A stretch of 64,000 nucleotides of DNA from Aureimonas mangrovi. Its GTDB lineage: Bacteria > Pseudomonadota > Alphaproteobacteria > Rhizobiales > Rhizobiaceae. Numbering within the stretch: position 1 is the stretch's first letter; each line of letters opens with the position of its first letter. Made by a program: the position numbers and the translations under genes. Location: positions 186,001-250,000 of the forward strand of contig NZ_CP059692.1 in the NCBI RefSeq assembly GCF_014058705.1, written 5' to 3'. The notes below the pieces were generated by a model that saw only the letters and a list, made by a program, of their open reading frames with translations, made no database searches and was not told the origin of the DNA. Positions 40,825 through 49,127 of this stretch are shown here, piece by piece.

Positions 40825-43109
40825 GCCTGGTCGAACCGCAGACCAAACGCGGCGACGCCGCCGACGGCGGCAGCCTCGGCCGCGCGCTGATCCGCGCCGA
40901 CGGCCCCGCCAAGGTGCAGGGCGCGGCGCGCTACGCGCTGGAGCATCCGGTGGAAAACCCGCTCCACTGCGTCATCGTCCAGGCGAGCGAGGGCGCGGGC
41001 CGCGTGGTGCGGGTGGACCGCTCTTCGGCGGAGGCCAGCCCCGGCGTGCGCCTCGTGCTCGACGCGTCCAACTGCCCGAAGATCGTCCCGCAGGCCGACT
41101 TCTTCGGAAACGCGCCGCGCGAGGACGAGGACACGCCCTTCGCACGGCACGTGCGCCACAACGGCGAACTCGTCGCAGCCGTGGTCGCCGACACGATCGA
41201 GCAGGCCCGCGAGGCCGCGCGCCTCGTGCGCGTCGAGATCGAAGCCGAGCCGGTGATCGCCGGCCTTGGCGATCCGCGCGCCGGCGCCGGCAACCCCGTG
41301 CCGATGGACAAGGACTGGGGCGATGTCGACAAGGCGCTCGCCGAGGCGCCCGTCACGATCGAGGCGAGCTACGACACGCCGCGCGAATACAACCTGCCGA
41401 TCGAGCCGCACGGGCTGATCGCGCACTGGGAGGCCGATGATCGTCTGACGGTCTACGAGCACAGCCAGTGGGTCGACGGCATGGCGAGCCACTACGCCAA
41501 GCTTTTCGGCCTGCCCTTCGAGAACGTGCGCATCGTGTCGCCCTTCGTCGGCGGCGGCTTCGGCTCCAAGGCACAGGTGCTGCCGCACTCGGGCGTGGCC
41601 GCCATCGCCGCTCGCGTGCTCGGCCGGCCGGTGAAGCTCGCCGTCACGCGCCAGCAGACCTTCACGGCCTATGGCGGGCGCCCCGCCACGCACCAGACGC
41701 TGCGGCTCGGCGCGGCCGCGGACGGCACGCTTCTCGCCATCGACCATGACGGCGCGAACGAAACCGCGAGCGCCAAGAACTTCGTCGAGACGCTCGGCGT
41801 CGTCACCGCGATGATGTACGCGGTGGCGAACCTTCGCTCGCGCCAGCGCATCGTGCCGGTGAACACGGTGATGCCCGGCGCCTTCCGCGCGCCCGGCAAG
41901 AACCCGAGCGGCTTCGCGCTCGAAAGCGCGATGGACGAACTGGCGATCGCGCTGAACATGGACCCGGTGGCGCTGCGCCTGAAGAACGAGCCGCAGACCG
42001 ACCCGGAGAGCGGCAAGCCCTGGTCCTCGCGCCGCCTGCGCGAGGCCTACGAGGCAGGCGCGAAGGCCTTCGGCTGGTCGCGCCGAACGCCGGAGCCGCG
42101 CTCGATGCGGCAGGGGCGTGAATTGATCGGCTGGGGCATGGCGGTGGGCACGCACCCCGTCTATTCCAGCCCCGGAGAGGCGACCGTGCGCGTTCTGAAC
42201 GACGGCAAGGTCGAGGTCCTGTCCAGCGCCATCGACATGGGCACCGGCACCTATACGATCCTCGCGCAGACCGCCGCCGACGCGCTCGGCGTGCCGGTGG
42301 AGGACGTGAGCGTGAAGCTCGGCGATTCGACGCTCGGCCGCGCGCCCGTCGCGGGCGGCTCGCAGCTCGCCAATCTCATGGTCGGCGCGGTCCACAAGAC
42401 GGCGCAGGCCGCGCGCGAGGAACTCGTGACGCTCGGCCTGTCGGACCCCGCCTCCCCGCTGCGCGACCAGGCCAACACGCTGTCCGTCGAGGGCGGGCGC
42501 ATCGCGCCGCCGCGCGGCGAGGGGATGACGCTCGGCGCCTTCATGCAGGCGCTCGGCCGCGAGGTGCTGGAGGTGACACGCGACACGCTGCCGGAGGCGG
42601 ACCGCACGCCCGAGGAGCGGCGTGCGATGTTCACCTCCACGGCCGGCATGGAGCGGGGCACCAACGTCCCCTATTCGCGCCATTCCTTCTGTGCCCATTT
42701 CATCGAGGTGCGCGTGGACGAGGATTTCGGCACGGTGCGGGTGTCGCGCGTCGTCTCGGCGATGGATGCCGGGCGGCTCTACAATCCCAAGCTCGCCGAA
42801 AGCCAGTTCAAGGGCGGCATCGTAATGGGCATCGGCATGGCGCTCCTGGAGGAGGGCGTGGTCGACCCGCGCAACGGGCGCATCCTCAGCGCCAATCTCG
42901 CCGACTATCGCATTGCCACCAATGCCGACGTCCCGGAGATTCAGACGATCTCGGTCGGCGTGCCGGACTTCGACGCGACGCCCCTGGGCGGCAAGGCGGT
43001 GGGCGAGCTGTCGATCGTGGGCGTCGCGCCGGCCATCTGCAACGCGGTGTACCACGCCACCGGAAAGCGCATCCGCCGCCTGCCGATCCGCCTCGAAGAC
43101 CTGATGTGA
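40821..43109 (+). CDS. paoC: Molybdenum aldehyde oxidoreductase, molybdopterin subunit (PaoC-like)
   Basis: 762-aa catalytic subunit carrying the molybdenum cytosine-dinucleotide cofactor. Landmarks are FVGGGFGSKAQ (glycine-rich cofactor loop), GAFRAPGKNPSGFALESAMDELA, and the catalytic Glu729 in KAVGELSIVGVAPA. With PaoA and PaoB it would oxidise aromatic or aliphatic aldehydes, the actual substrate being unknown. No PaoD/XdhC cofactor-insertion gene lies in the window. A bidirectional terminator follows. Confidence 0.9.
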   Translation: MSLVEPQTKRGDAADGGSLGRALIRADGPAKVQGAARYALEHPVENPLHCVIVQASEGAGRVVRVDRSSAEASPGVRLVLDASNCPKIVPQADFFGNAPREDEDTPFARHVRHNGELVAAVVADTIEQAREAARLVRVEIEAEPVIAGLGDPRAGAGNPVPMDKDWGDVDKALAEAPVTIEASYDTPREYNLPIEPHGLIAHWEADDRLTVYEHSQWVDGMASHYAKLFGLPFENVRIVSPFVGGGFGSKAQVLPHSGVAAIAARVLGRPVKLAVTRQQTFTAYGGRPATHQTLRLGAAADGTLLAIDHDGANETASAKNFVETLGVVTAMMYAVANLRSRQRIVPVNTVMPGAFRAPGKNPSGFALESAMDELAIALNMDPVALRLKNEPQTDPESGKPWSSRRLREAYEAGAKAFGWSRRTPEPRSMRQGRELIGWGMAVGTHPVYSSPGEATVRVLNDGKVEVLSSAIDMGTGTYTILAQTAADALGVPVEDVSVKLGDSTLGRAPVAGGSQLANLMVGAVHKTAQAAREELVTLGLSDPASPLRDQANTLSVEGGRIAPPRGEGMTLGAFMQALGREVLEVTRDTLPEADRTPEERRAMFTSTAGMERGTNVPYSRHSFCAHFIEVRVDEDFGTVRVSRVVSAMDAGRLYNPKLAESQFKGGIVMGIGMALLEEGVVDPRNGRILSANLADYRIATNADVPEIQTISVGVPDFDATPLGGKAVGELSIVGVAPAICNAVYHATGKRIRRLPIRLEDLM

Positions 43110-43114
43110 AAAAG

Positions 43115-43151
43115 AAGGCGCCCGGTGGTTATCCGCTGCCGGGCGCCTTTT
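43115..43151. terminator. Bidirectional Rho-independent terminator, paoC/hslV
   Basis: Stem GGCGCCCGG (43117-43125) with CCGGGCGCC (43139-43147) and a 13-nt loop, flanked by A-rich sequence on the left and TTTT on the right. It serves the convergent paoC and hslV transcripts. Confidence 0.85.
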
Positions 43152-43159
43152 GCCGACGA

Positions 43160-43717
43160 TCAGGCTGCGTCGAGGGCTTCCACGATGACGTTGTCGTTGG
43201 TGTAGATGCAGATCTCGGCGGCGATCCTCATCGCCTTGCGGGCGATCTCCTCGGCGCCGAGGTCGGTGTCGGCGAGCGCGCGGGCGGCCGCCAGCGCGTA
43301 GTTGCCGCCGGAGCCGATGGCGATCACGCCGTCCTCGGGCTCCAGCACGTCGCCGTTGCCGGTCAGCGTCAGCGTCACGTTGCGATCGGCGACGATCATC
43401 ATCGCCTCCAGCCGGCGCAGGTAACGGTCGGTGCGCCAGTCCTTGGCGAGCTCGACGCAGGCGCGCATGAGCTGGTCCGGATACTGCTCGAGCTTGGCCT
43501 CCAGGCGCTCCAGCAGCGTGAAGGCGTCGGCCGTGGCGCCCGCGAAGCCCGCGATGACCTCGCCGCCCTTGCCGATGCGTCGCACCTTGCGCGCATTGCC
43601 CTTCATCACCGTGTTGCCGAGCGAGACCTGCCCGTCGCCCGCGACGACGACCTTGCCGCCCTTGCGGACCGTGACGATCGTCGTTCCGTACATCGTGGCG
43701 GGGTCGTGCTTTTCCAT
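43160..43717 (-). CDS. hslV: ATP-dependent protease proteolytic subunit HslV
   Basis: 185-aa peptidase subunit of the HslVU (ClpYQ) protease. As in other Alphaproteobacteria, an 11-residue leader ([11 protein letters not shown]) precedes the catalytic Thr12 of [21 protein letters not shown]. Further conserved segments are [16 protein letters not shown] and [17 protein letters not shown]. The ATPase hslU, normally adjacent, is about 9 kb away on the other strand. Divergent from hisB. Confidence 0.95.
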   Translation of the reverse strand: MEKHDPATMYGTTIVTVRKGGKVVVAGDGQVSLGNTVMKGNARKVRRIGKGGEVIAGFAGATADAFTLLERLEAKLEQYPDQLMRACVELAKDWRTDRYLRRLEAMMIVADRNVTLTLTGNGDVLEPEDGVIAIGSGGNYALAAARALADTDLGAEEIARKAMRIAAEICIYTNDNVIVEALDAA

Positions 43718-43892
43718 GGCGGTCGTTTCCGTGAGGTGGCGCGGGGCCCGGGAGCCTCGCCGTTTGAAGGTCGTCGCGCCCCATATGGGATCGCGGGGCT
43801 TCGACGCAAAGCCGTCCCTTCCGGCCGATTGGCGAAAGGCCACGCCTTGCGCTATGAACGCGCGAACCGTTCCGCGCGCGAGAGGCGACGAC

Positions 43893-44501
43893 ATGGCCCA
43901 GACAGCGGATGCCCGCGCCGCGAGCATCGAGCGCAAGACCAAAGAGACCTCGATTCGGGTCCGTGTCGATCTCGACGGCACCGGCACCTCGACCGTGTCG
44001 ACCGGTGTCGGCTTCTTCGACCACATGCTCGACCAGCTCGCCCGCCATTCGCTGATCGACATGGAGATCGAGACGAAGGGCGACCTTCACATCGACGACC
44101 ATCACACCGTGGAGGACACCGGCATCGCGCTCGGCCAGGCGATCCGCCAGGCGATGGGCGAGCGGCGCGGCATCCGCCGCTACGCCTCGCTCGACCTCGC
44201 GATGGACGAGTGCCTGACGCGCGCCGCCGTCGATGTCTCGGGCCGGCCGTTCCTGGTTTTCAAAATTGCCTTCCAGACCCCGAAGATCGGCACCTTCGAC
44301 ACCGAGCTCGTGCGCGAGTTCTTCCAGGCCTTCGCGATGAATGCCGGGCTGACGCTGCACGTCGAAAACCTCTACGGCGAGAATTCGCACCACATCGCCG
44401 AAACCTGCTTCAAGGCCGTGGCGCGCGTTCTCGGCGAGGCCATCGCCGTCGATCCGCGTCAGGCAGAGCGCGTGCCCTCCACCAAGGGCATGCTCGCGTG
44501 A
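43893..44501 (+). CDS. hisB: Imidazoleglycerol-phosphate dehydratase
   Basis: 202-aa monofunctional HisB, histidine pathway step 6. Manganese-binding His clusters are [16 protein letters not shown] and [16 protein letters not shown], and the second repeat has [17 protein letters not shown]. The start at 43893 follows AGAGGCGACGAC. It is the first gene of the histidine operon here; the stop overlaps a GTG start of the next gene. Confidence 0.95.
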   Translation: MAQTADARAASIERKTKETSIRVRVDLDGTGTSTVSTGVGFFDHMLDQLARHSLIDMEIETKGDLHIDDHHTVEDTGIALGQAIRQAMGERRGIRRYASLDLAMDECLTRAAVDVSGRPFLVFKIAFQTPKIGTFDTELVREFFQAFAMNAGLTLHVENLYGENSHHIAETCFKAVARVLGEAIAVDPRQAERVPSTKGMLA

Positions 44502-44953
44502 AGCGCTTCGTCGTGATGGAGCCGGAGGGCGCCCTCGCCCCGAGCGAGGACGCGCGCGTCGTCCGCGACGGCTTCACCTGGGCGGCGGTGCCGATCCCGG
44601 CGCTGTGGCTGGCGGCGAACCGCGCCGTCCTGCCCACGCTCCTCGTCCTCGTCGCGGACATCGCGCTTCTCGTCGTCAGCGCCTCGCCGGTGCTCGGCAA
44701 CGCCGCGTTCTGGCTGGCGATCCTCCTGCGCGTCGGCGTTGCGCTGGAAGGCCCCCGCCTCGTTCTCGCAAGCCTGCGCCGCCGTGGCTGGCGCGAGGCC
44801 GCCACACTCCATGCCGGCAACCGGACAGAGGCGGAGGTTCTTTATTACGATTCCGGTCCGAGGCCCGTGCGCAAGTCGATCAACAGCCGGTGGCAGGGGC
44901 TCGTCGACCTTCTGTGGCAGCCGAGGTCGAAGCTCGGGCGGCTCGTGCGATGA
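44498..44953 (+). CDS. DUF2628-like membrane protein in the his operon
   Basis: 151 aa. It starts at a GTG overlapping hisB (GTGA) with [11 protein letters not shown], then [20 protein letters not shown] and two or three membrane segments up to [16 protein letters not shown]. The pattern VRDGFTW followed by LW-rich helices is typical of DUF2628 proteins found between hisB and hisH in Rhizobiales. No function is known and no catalytic residues are obvious. Confidence 0.75.
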   Translation: MKRFVVMEPEGALAPSEDARVVRDGFTWAAVPIPALWLAANRAVLPTLLVLVADIALLVVSASPVLGNAAFWLAILLRVGVALEGPRLVLASLRRRGWREAATLHAGNRTEAEVLYYDSGPRPVRKSINSRWQGLVDLLWQPRSKLGRLVR

Positions 44954-45606
44954 GCGAGCGCGTCGCCATCATTGACTACGGCTCCGGCAATCTGCATTCG
45001 GCGCTGAAGGCTTTTCAGCGCATGGCGCGCGAGGGTGGCACGGGTGCCGAGATCGTCCTCACAGGCGATGCCGCGACCGTGCGCGCTGCCGACCGCATCG
45101 TGCTGCCGGGCGTGGGCGCCTATGCCGATTGCCGGGCGGGCCTCGCGGCCGTGCCAGGCATGGAAGACGCGCTGCGCGAGGCGGTAGAGACGCACGGCCG
45201 GCCCTTCCTCGGCATCTGCGTCGGCATGCAGCTCATGGCGACGCGCGGCCTCGAAAAGACCGTGACGCAGGGCTTCGACTGGATCGCCGGCGATGTCGGC
45301 CCGATCGTGCCGAGCGATCCGGCGCTGAAGATCCCGCAGATCGGCTGGAACACGATTCACGTGAAACGGGCGCATCCGCTTCTCGACGGGATCGAGACCG
45401 GCGAGGACGGGCTGCACGCCTATTTCGTCCACTCCTATCAATTGCAGGCGCGAAAGGCCGATCAGGTGGTGGCCGTCACCGACTATGGCGGTCCGGTGAC
45501 AGCCATCGTCGCCGACGGCAACAAGGCCGGGACGCAGTTCCACCCGGAGAAAAGCCAGCGGCTCGGCCTCAGCCTGATCGCCAATTTCCTGCGCTGGAAG
45601 CCCTAA
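44950..45606 (+). CDS. hisH: Imidazole glycerol phosphate synthase, glutaminase subunit
   Basis: 218-aa class I glutamine amidotransferase that supplies ammonia to HisF. Catalytic Cys90 (GICVGMQLM), His198 and Glu200 (FHPEK) are present. It overlaps the preceding membrane-protein gene by ATGA. Its TAA stop shares three bases with the stop of the small antisense helix-turn-helix gene, and hisA follows only after a 541-bp interruption. Confidence 0.95.
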   Translation: MSERVAIIDYGSGNLHSALKAFQRMAREGGTGAEIVLTGDAATVRAADRIVLPGVGAYADCRAGLAAVPGMEDALREAVETHGRPFLGICVGMQLMATRGLEKTVTQGFDWIAGDVGPIVPSDPALKIPQIGWNTIHVKRAHPLLDGIETGEDGLHAYFVHSYQLQARKADQVVAVTDYGGPVTAIVADGNKAGTQFHPEKSQRLGLSLIANFLRWKP

Positions 45607-45878
45607 ACAGGTAGTTCAAGCTGTTCGGATATACTGACTCTACGAAATTTCGGTTGGTGAACGGCAAATCGGCCGACTAAGCTTAATCGAGGAAAGCGCG
45701 CCTTAAAGACCTCGATGGCCTTCTTCCGCGAGCCACGATGGGTCTTTTCCTTCCAAGCATCGTACAAACGGCGCGGGTCAACATCGAACCTCGCACCTAT
45801 CTCTCGGATCTTGAAGCCCGCCTCCTTTAGTATCCAGGCTTCGACGGCTTCCTCGAAGGTCAACTTTTTTCCAGCCAT
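45603..45878 (-). CDS. Small helix-turn-helix protein inserted in the his operon
   Basis: 91-aa protein starting at 45878 after AGGA with a suitable spacer; an in-frame GTG at 45887 sits on the ribosome site and is rejected. Residues 7-20 read [15 protein letters not shown]. Residues 21-46 form a helix-turn-helix-like unit ([21 protein letters not shown]), followed by the basic [21 protein letters not shown]. It resembles short proteins with the pattern IAxxFGVxxGRVxEV often seen in phage- or plasmid-derived DNA of Proteobacteria, function unknown. Opposite strand to the his operon, lower GC than its neighbours, stop overlapping that of hisH. The upstream region carries three copies of TATCCAC/GTGGATA that it might bind. 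Confidence 0.7.
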   Translation of the reverse strand: MAGKKLTFEEAVEAWILKEAGFKIREIGARFDVDPRRLYDAWKEKTHRGSRKKAIEVFKARFPRLSLVGRFAVHQPKFRRVSISEQLELPV

Positions 45879-46147
45879 TATCCACACTTCCTATCGATCG
45901 GTGGATACGCTCAAAGCCCTTACTCGCGCATAGCCGATGGATGTGATTACTCGGCTTGGCATCTCTCAGATGCGAGCCCCAGGGCACGGAGGTATCCGTC
46001 TCAGGGGGAGAAGCCGGGGCTCCTAACCCCCGGCTTCTCGTTAGCAAACGATGTTTACATCGATTCGCCAAGACGAGTCCCTTGCGGCAACTGTGCCGGG
46101 AGAGCTATCCACCGATTCAACTTCGGTTTGATTAGCTTGCGACCACA
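45879..46147. other. Structured non-coding segment with inverted 11-bp repeats
   Basis: 269 bp with no plausible gene. TATCCAC at 45879-45885 and GTGGATA at 45901-45907 form a spaced dyad over the start of the HTH gene. ATCGGTGGATA (45897-45907) recurs inverted as TATCCACCGAT (46106-46116). Between them lie four hairpins in a row: AGCCGA/TCGGCT (45932-45937 and 45951-45956), GCCC/GGGC (45976-45985), ACGGA/TCCGT with a tetraloop (45986-45999), and a perfect 12-bp stem GAGAAGCCGGGG/CCCCGGCTTCTC (46008-46019 and 46028-46039). It could be a small RNA gene, a mini mobile element or a leader for hisA. A possible hisA promoter is TTGCGG (46082) with TATCCA (46106). Confidence 0.6.
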
Positions 46148-46888
46148 ATGCCCACTCTCTTTCCCGCCATCGACCTGAAGGACGGCCAGTGCGTGCGCCT
46201 GAAGCTCGGGCTCATGGACCAGGCGACCGTCTACAACGACGATCCGGGCGCACAGGCGCGCGCCTTCCGCGACGCCGGCTTCACCCATCTGCATGTCGTC
46301 GATCTCAACGGCGCCTTCGAGGGCCGGGCCGTGAACGCCTCGGCGGTCGACGCGATCCTGTCGGTGGTCGGCGGCGCGATGAAGGTGCAGCTCGGCGGCG
46401 GCATCCGCACGATGGCCGACATCGAACACTGGCTGGAGCGCGGCCTGTCGCGCGTTATCCTCGGCACGGTCGCGGTGCGCGACCCCGAGCTGGTGCGCGA
46501 GGCCGCCCGGCGCTTTCCCGGCCGGATCGCCGTCGGCATCGACGCCAAGGGCGGCCTCGTCGCCGTCGAGGGCTGGGCGGAATCCTCCGAACTGACGGCC
46601 GTCGAGCTCGCCAGGCAGTTTGAAGACGCCGGAGTGGCGGCGATCGTCTATACCGACATCGATCGCGACGGCATCCTCGCCGGCATCAACTGGGATTCGA
46701 CGATCGCGCTGGCGAATGCCGTCTCGATCCCCATCATCGCCTCGGGCGGGCTCGCCTCGATCGCGGATGTGGAACGCCTAACGCAACCGGACGCCGCCAT
46801 CCTCGAAGGCGCGATCTCCGGCCGCGCGCTCTATGACGGGCGGCTCGACGTGCAGGAAGCGTTGGCGCTCCTCCAGGGCGCGGCCTGA
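46148..46888 (+). CDS. hisA: ProFAR isomerase
   Basis: 246-aa TIM-barrel isomerase of histidine synthesis. The N-terminus is [19 protein letters not shown] with catalytic Asp, then the phosphate loop [14 protein letters not shown] and the second catalytic Asp in [10 protein letters not shown]. The reading frame is complete. The ribosome site is weak and hisH no longer lies directly upstream because of the interruption, so hisA probably depends on a promoter within the inserted DNA or on read-through. Confidence 0.95.
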   Translation: MPTLFPAIDLKDGQCVRLKLGLMDQATVYNDDPGAQARAFRDAGFTHLHVVDLNGAFEGRAVNASAVDAILSVVGGAMKVQLGGGIRTMADIEHWLERGLSRVILGTVAVRDPELVREAARRFPGRIAVGIDAKGGLVAVEGWAESSELTAVELARQFEDAGVAAIVYTDIDRDGILAGINWDSTIALANAVSIPIIASGGLASIADVERLTQPDAAILEGAISGRALYDGRLDVQEALALLQGAA

Positions 46889-46922
46889 AAATGTTTCACG
46901 TGAGTCACGATCGGCCCCGGCC

Positions 46923-47702
46923 ATGAGCTTGAAAGCCCGCATCATCCCGTGCCTCGACGTGAAGGACGGCCGCGTCGTCAAGGGCGTCAACTTCGTCGAC
47001 CTGATCGATGCGGGCGATCCCGTCGAGGCCGCGAAGGCCTATGATGCCGCCGGCGCGGACGAGCTCTGCTTCCTCGACATCACTGCCTCGTCGGACGCGC
47101 GCGACACGCTCCTCGATCTCGTCTCCCGGACCGCAGACCAGTGCTTCATGCCGCTAACCGTGGGTGGCGGGGTCCGCGCCGTCGCCGACGTGCGCCGGCT
47201 GCTGCTCGCCGGCGCCGACAAGGTGGCGATCAACACGGCGGCGGTGAAGCGCCCTGAACTCGTCGCCGAGGCCGCCGACAAGTTCGGCAACCAGTGCATC
47301 GTCGTCGCCATCGACGCGCGCCGCGTGAGTGCCGAGAACGAGGCGCCGCGCTGGGAGATCTTCACCCATGGCGGGCGCGAGGCGACGGGCATCGACGCTG
47401 TCGAATTCGCCCGGCGCGTCGCAGCCCTCGGGGCCGGCGAAATCCTTCTCACCTCGATGGACCGCGACGGCACCAGGTCCGGCTTCGACATCGAACTGAC
47501 GCGCGCCGTGAGCGATGCCGTCGACGTGCCGGTGATCGCCTCGGGCGGCGTCGGCAATCTCGATCATCTCGTCGCGGGCGTTCGCGACGGCGGCGCATCG
47601 GCGGTGCTCGCCGCCTCGATCTTCCATTTCGGCACGCACACGATCGACGAGGCCAAGCGCCACATGGCCGCGGCGGGCCTGCCCATGCGCCTGAAGGTCT
47701 GA
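46923..47702 (+). CDS. hisF: Imidazole glycerol phosphate synthase, cyclase subunit
   Basis: 259-aa TIM-barrel cyclase that uses HisH-derived ammonia. The conserved Asp in [18 protein letters not shown] and the second Asp in [15 protein letters not shown] are catalytic. Phosphate-binding loops are [11 protein letters not shown] and [11 protein letters not shown]. The start at 46923 is chosen because [10 protein letters not shown] is the family's N-terminus. It is 34 bp after hisA. Confidence 0.95.
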   Translation: MSLKARIIPCLDVKDGRVVKGVNFVDLIDAGDPVEAAKAYDAAGADELCFLDITASSDARDTLLDLVSRTADQCFMPLTVGGGVRAVADVRRLLLAGADKVAINTAAVKRPELVAEAADKFGNQCIVVAIDARRVSAENEAPRWEIFTHGGREATGIDAVEFARRVAALGAGEILLTSMDRDGTRSGFDIELTRAVSDAVDVPVIASGGVGNLDHLVAGVRDGGASAVLAASIFHFGTHTIDEAKRHMAAAGLPMRLKV

Positions 47703-47706
47703 CGCC

Positions 47707-48045
47707 ATGAGCGACTTCACCCTCTCCGATCTCGAGGCGATCGTCGCGCGGCGCGCGGCCGAGACGGACGGCTCGTCCTACACGGCCAGGCTCGTTGCCG
47801 GCGGGCCGGAGCGCGCCGCCAAGAAGCTCGGCGAAGAAGCCACGGAGGCCATCATCGCCGCCGTTGCGCAGGACGAAAAGGCCCTGCGCGACGAGGCGGC
47901 CGACCTCCTCTATCATCTTCTCGTCGTCCTGAAGCTGCGCGGCGTGCCGCTCGCCGAGGTGATGGCCGAGCTGGAGCGCCGCACGGCGCAGACCGGGCTT
48001 GAGGAAAAGGCCGCGCGCGGCGCGCCCGGAGCGGGCGGACACTGA
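47707..48045 (+). CDS. hisE: Phosphoribosyl-ATP pyrophosphatase
   Basis: 112-aa monofunctional HisE (second step of histidine synthesis). All-alpha MazG-like fold with [20 protein letters not shown] and [20 protein letters not shown], whose acidic residues bind magnesium. It starts 4 bp after hisF and is followed within 6 bp by coaA. HisI is elsewhere. Confidence 0.94.
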   Translation: MSDFTLSDLEAIVARRAAETDGSSYTARLVAGGPERAAKKLGEEATEAIIAAVAQDEKALRDEAADLLYHLLVVLKLRGVPLAEVMAELERRTAQTGLEEKAARGAPGAGGH

Positions 48046-48050
48046 ACCCG

Positions 48051-49007
48051 ATGGACCAGATGACGCCCTCGGTGCTCTCCCCCTATCGTTTCTTCTCGGC
48101 GGAGGAGTGGAGCGGCTTCCGGGCCGGCACCGAGCTGACGCTGAGCGCCGAAGAGGTGAAACGCCTGCGCTCGCTCGACGATCCTGTGGATCTGAACGAG
48201 GTGGCGCGCATCTACCTGCCGATCTCGCGCCTGCTTTCGGCCCATGTCGAAGCCTCGCAGCACCTCTTCCGTGAGCGCCAGCGCTTCCTGCAGGCGCCGG
48301 ACGCGGCCAAGACGCCCTTCGTCATCGGCCTTGCGGGTTCGGTCTCGGTGGGCAAGTCGACGACGGCGCGCCTTTTGAAGGAGCTTCTGGCGCGCTGGCC
48401 GACCTCGCCGAAGGTCGATCTCGTGACGACGGACGGCTTCCTCTACCCGAACGCCGTGCTCAACGCCGAAGGGCTGATGCAGCGCAAGGGCTTTCCCGAG
48501 AGCTACGACGTCGGCGCGATCCTGCGCTTTCTATCGGCGATCAAGGCCGGCGTGCGCAACGTGCGGGCGCCGGTCTACTCGCATTTCAGCTACGACGTCG
48601 TGCCCGGCGAGACGATCGCCGTCGACCAGCCCGACATCCTCATCTTCGAGGGGCTGAACGTCCTGCAAGTGCGCGACATGCCCAAGGACGGCAAGGTCGT
48701 GCCCTTCGTTTCGGACTTCTTCGACCATTCCATCTATCTCGACGCCGACGAGGCCGATCTTCGGCGCTGGTACATCTCGCGCTTCATGCGCCTGCGGCTG
48801 ACGGCCTTCCGCCAGGAAGGCTCGTTCTTCCACCGCTATTCGAAGATCGGCGAGGCCGAGGCGCTGGAGATCGCAGAGGGCCTCTGGCGCGAGATCAACG
48901 CGCGGAACCTGCACGAGAACATCCTGCCGACGCGCCCGCGCGCAGACCTCATTCTGCGCAAGGGGCCGGACCATCTGATCGAGCAGGTTGCGCTGCGGCG
49001 AATCTAG
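48051..49007 (+). CDS. coaA: Pantothenate kinase type I
   Basis: 318-aa kinase catalysing the first step of coenzyme A synthesis. P-loop GSVSVGKST at 96-104, pantothenate-site segments [28 protein letters not shown], and [13 protein letters not shown]. It is last in the histidine cluster, a position common in Rhizobiales. Eubacterial CoaA is feedback inhibited by CoA. Confidence 0.95.
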   Translation: MDQMTPSVLSPYRFFSAEEWSGFRAGTELTLSAEEVKRLRSLDDPVDLNEVARIYLPISRLLSAHVEASQHLFRERQRFLQAPDAAKTPFVIGLAGSVSVGKSTTARLLKELLARWPTSPKVDLVTTDGFLYPNAVLNAEGLMQRKGFPESYDVGAILRFLSAIKAGVRNVRAPVYSHFSYDVVPGETIAVDQPDILIFEGLNVLQVRDMPKDGKVVPFVSDFFDHSIYLDADEADLRRWYISRFMRLRLTAFRQEGSFFHRYSKIGEAEALEIAEGLWREINARNLHENILPTRPRADLILRKGPDHLIEQVALRRI

Positions 49008-49127
49008 GTCGATTCGAGTTGCAGTGCGAAAGTCGTGATCTATCTGCCACGCTGACGCCGCGATCCGCTTTATTCTGCCGAGCATCACGCCGCAGTGATA
49101 GCTAACTCGTCGTACGAGGGACAACGC

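Noticed and set aside
43718-43892. RpoH-type heat-shock promoter upstream of hslV
   Set aside because: A CCCATAT-like -10 is present, but no -35 at the right distance matched well enough.
40539-44393. A 1284-codon open frame antisense to paoC and the surrounding genes
   Set aside because: It lies opposite conserved paoC, and its low-complexity Arg/His/Ala composition marks it as a GC-rich shadow. Only its end region coincides with a real gene, hslV, in another frame.
45960-46040. tRNA-like folding in the his-operon insert
   Set aside because: Hairpins are strong but there is no T-arm GTTCGA-type sequence, no acceptor stem of seven pairs and no clover-leaf arrangement.
46082-46111. Firm promoter call for hisA (TTGCGG, 18 bp, TATCCA)
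   Set aside because: The boxes match only loosely and alphaproteobacterial -10 sequences are variable. Kept as a possibility within the insert entry.
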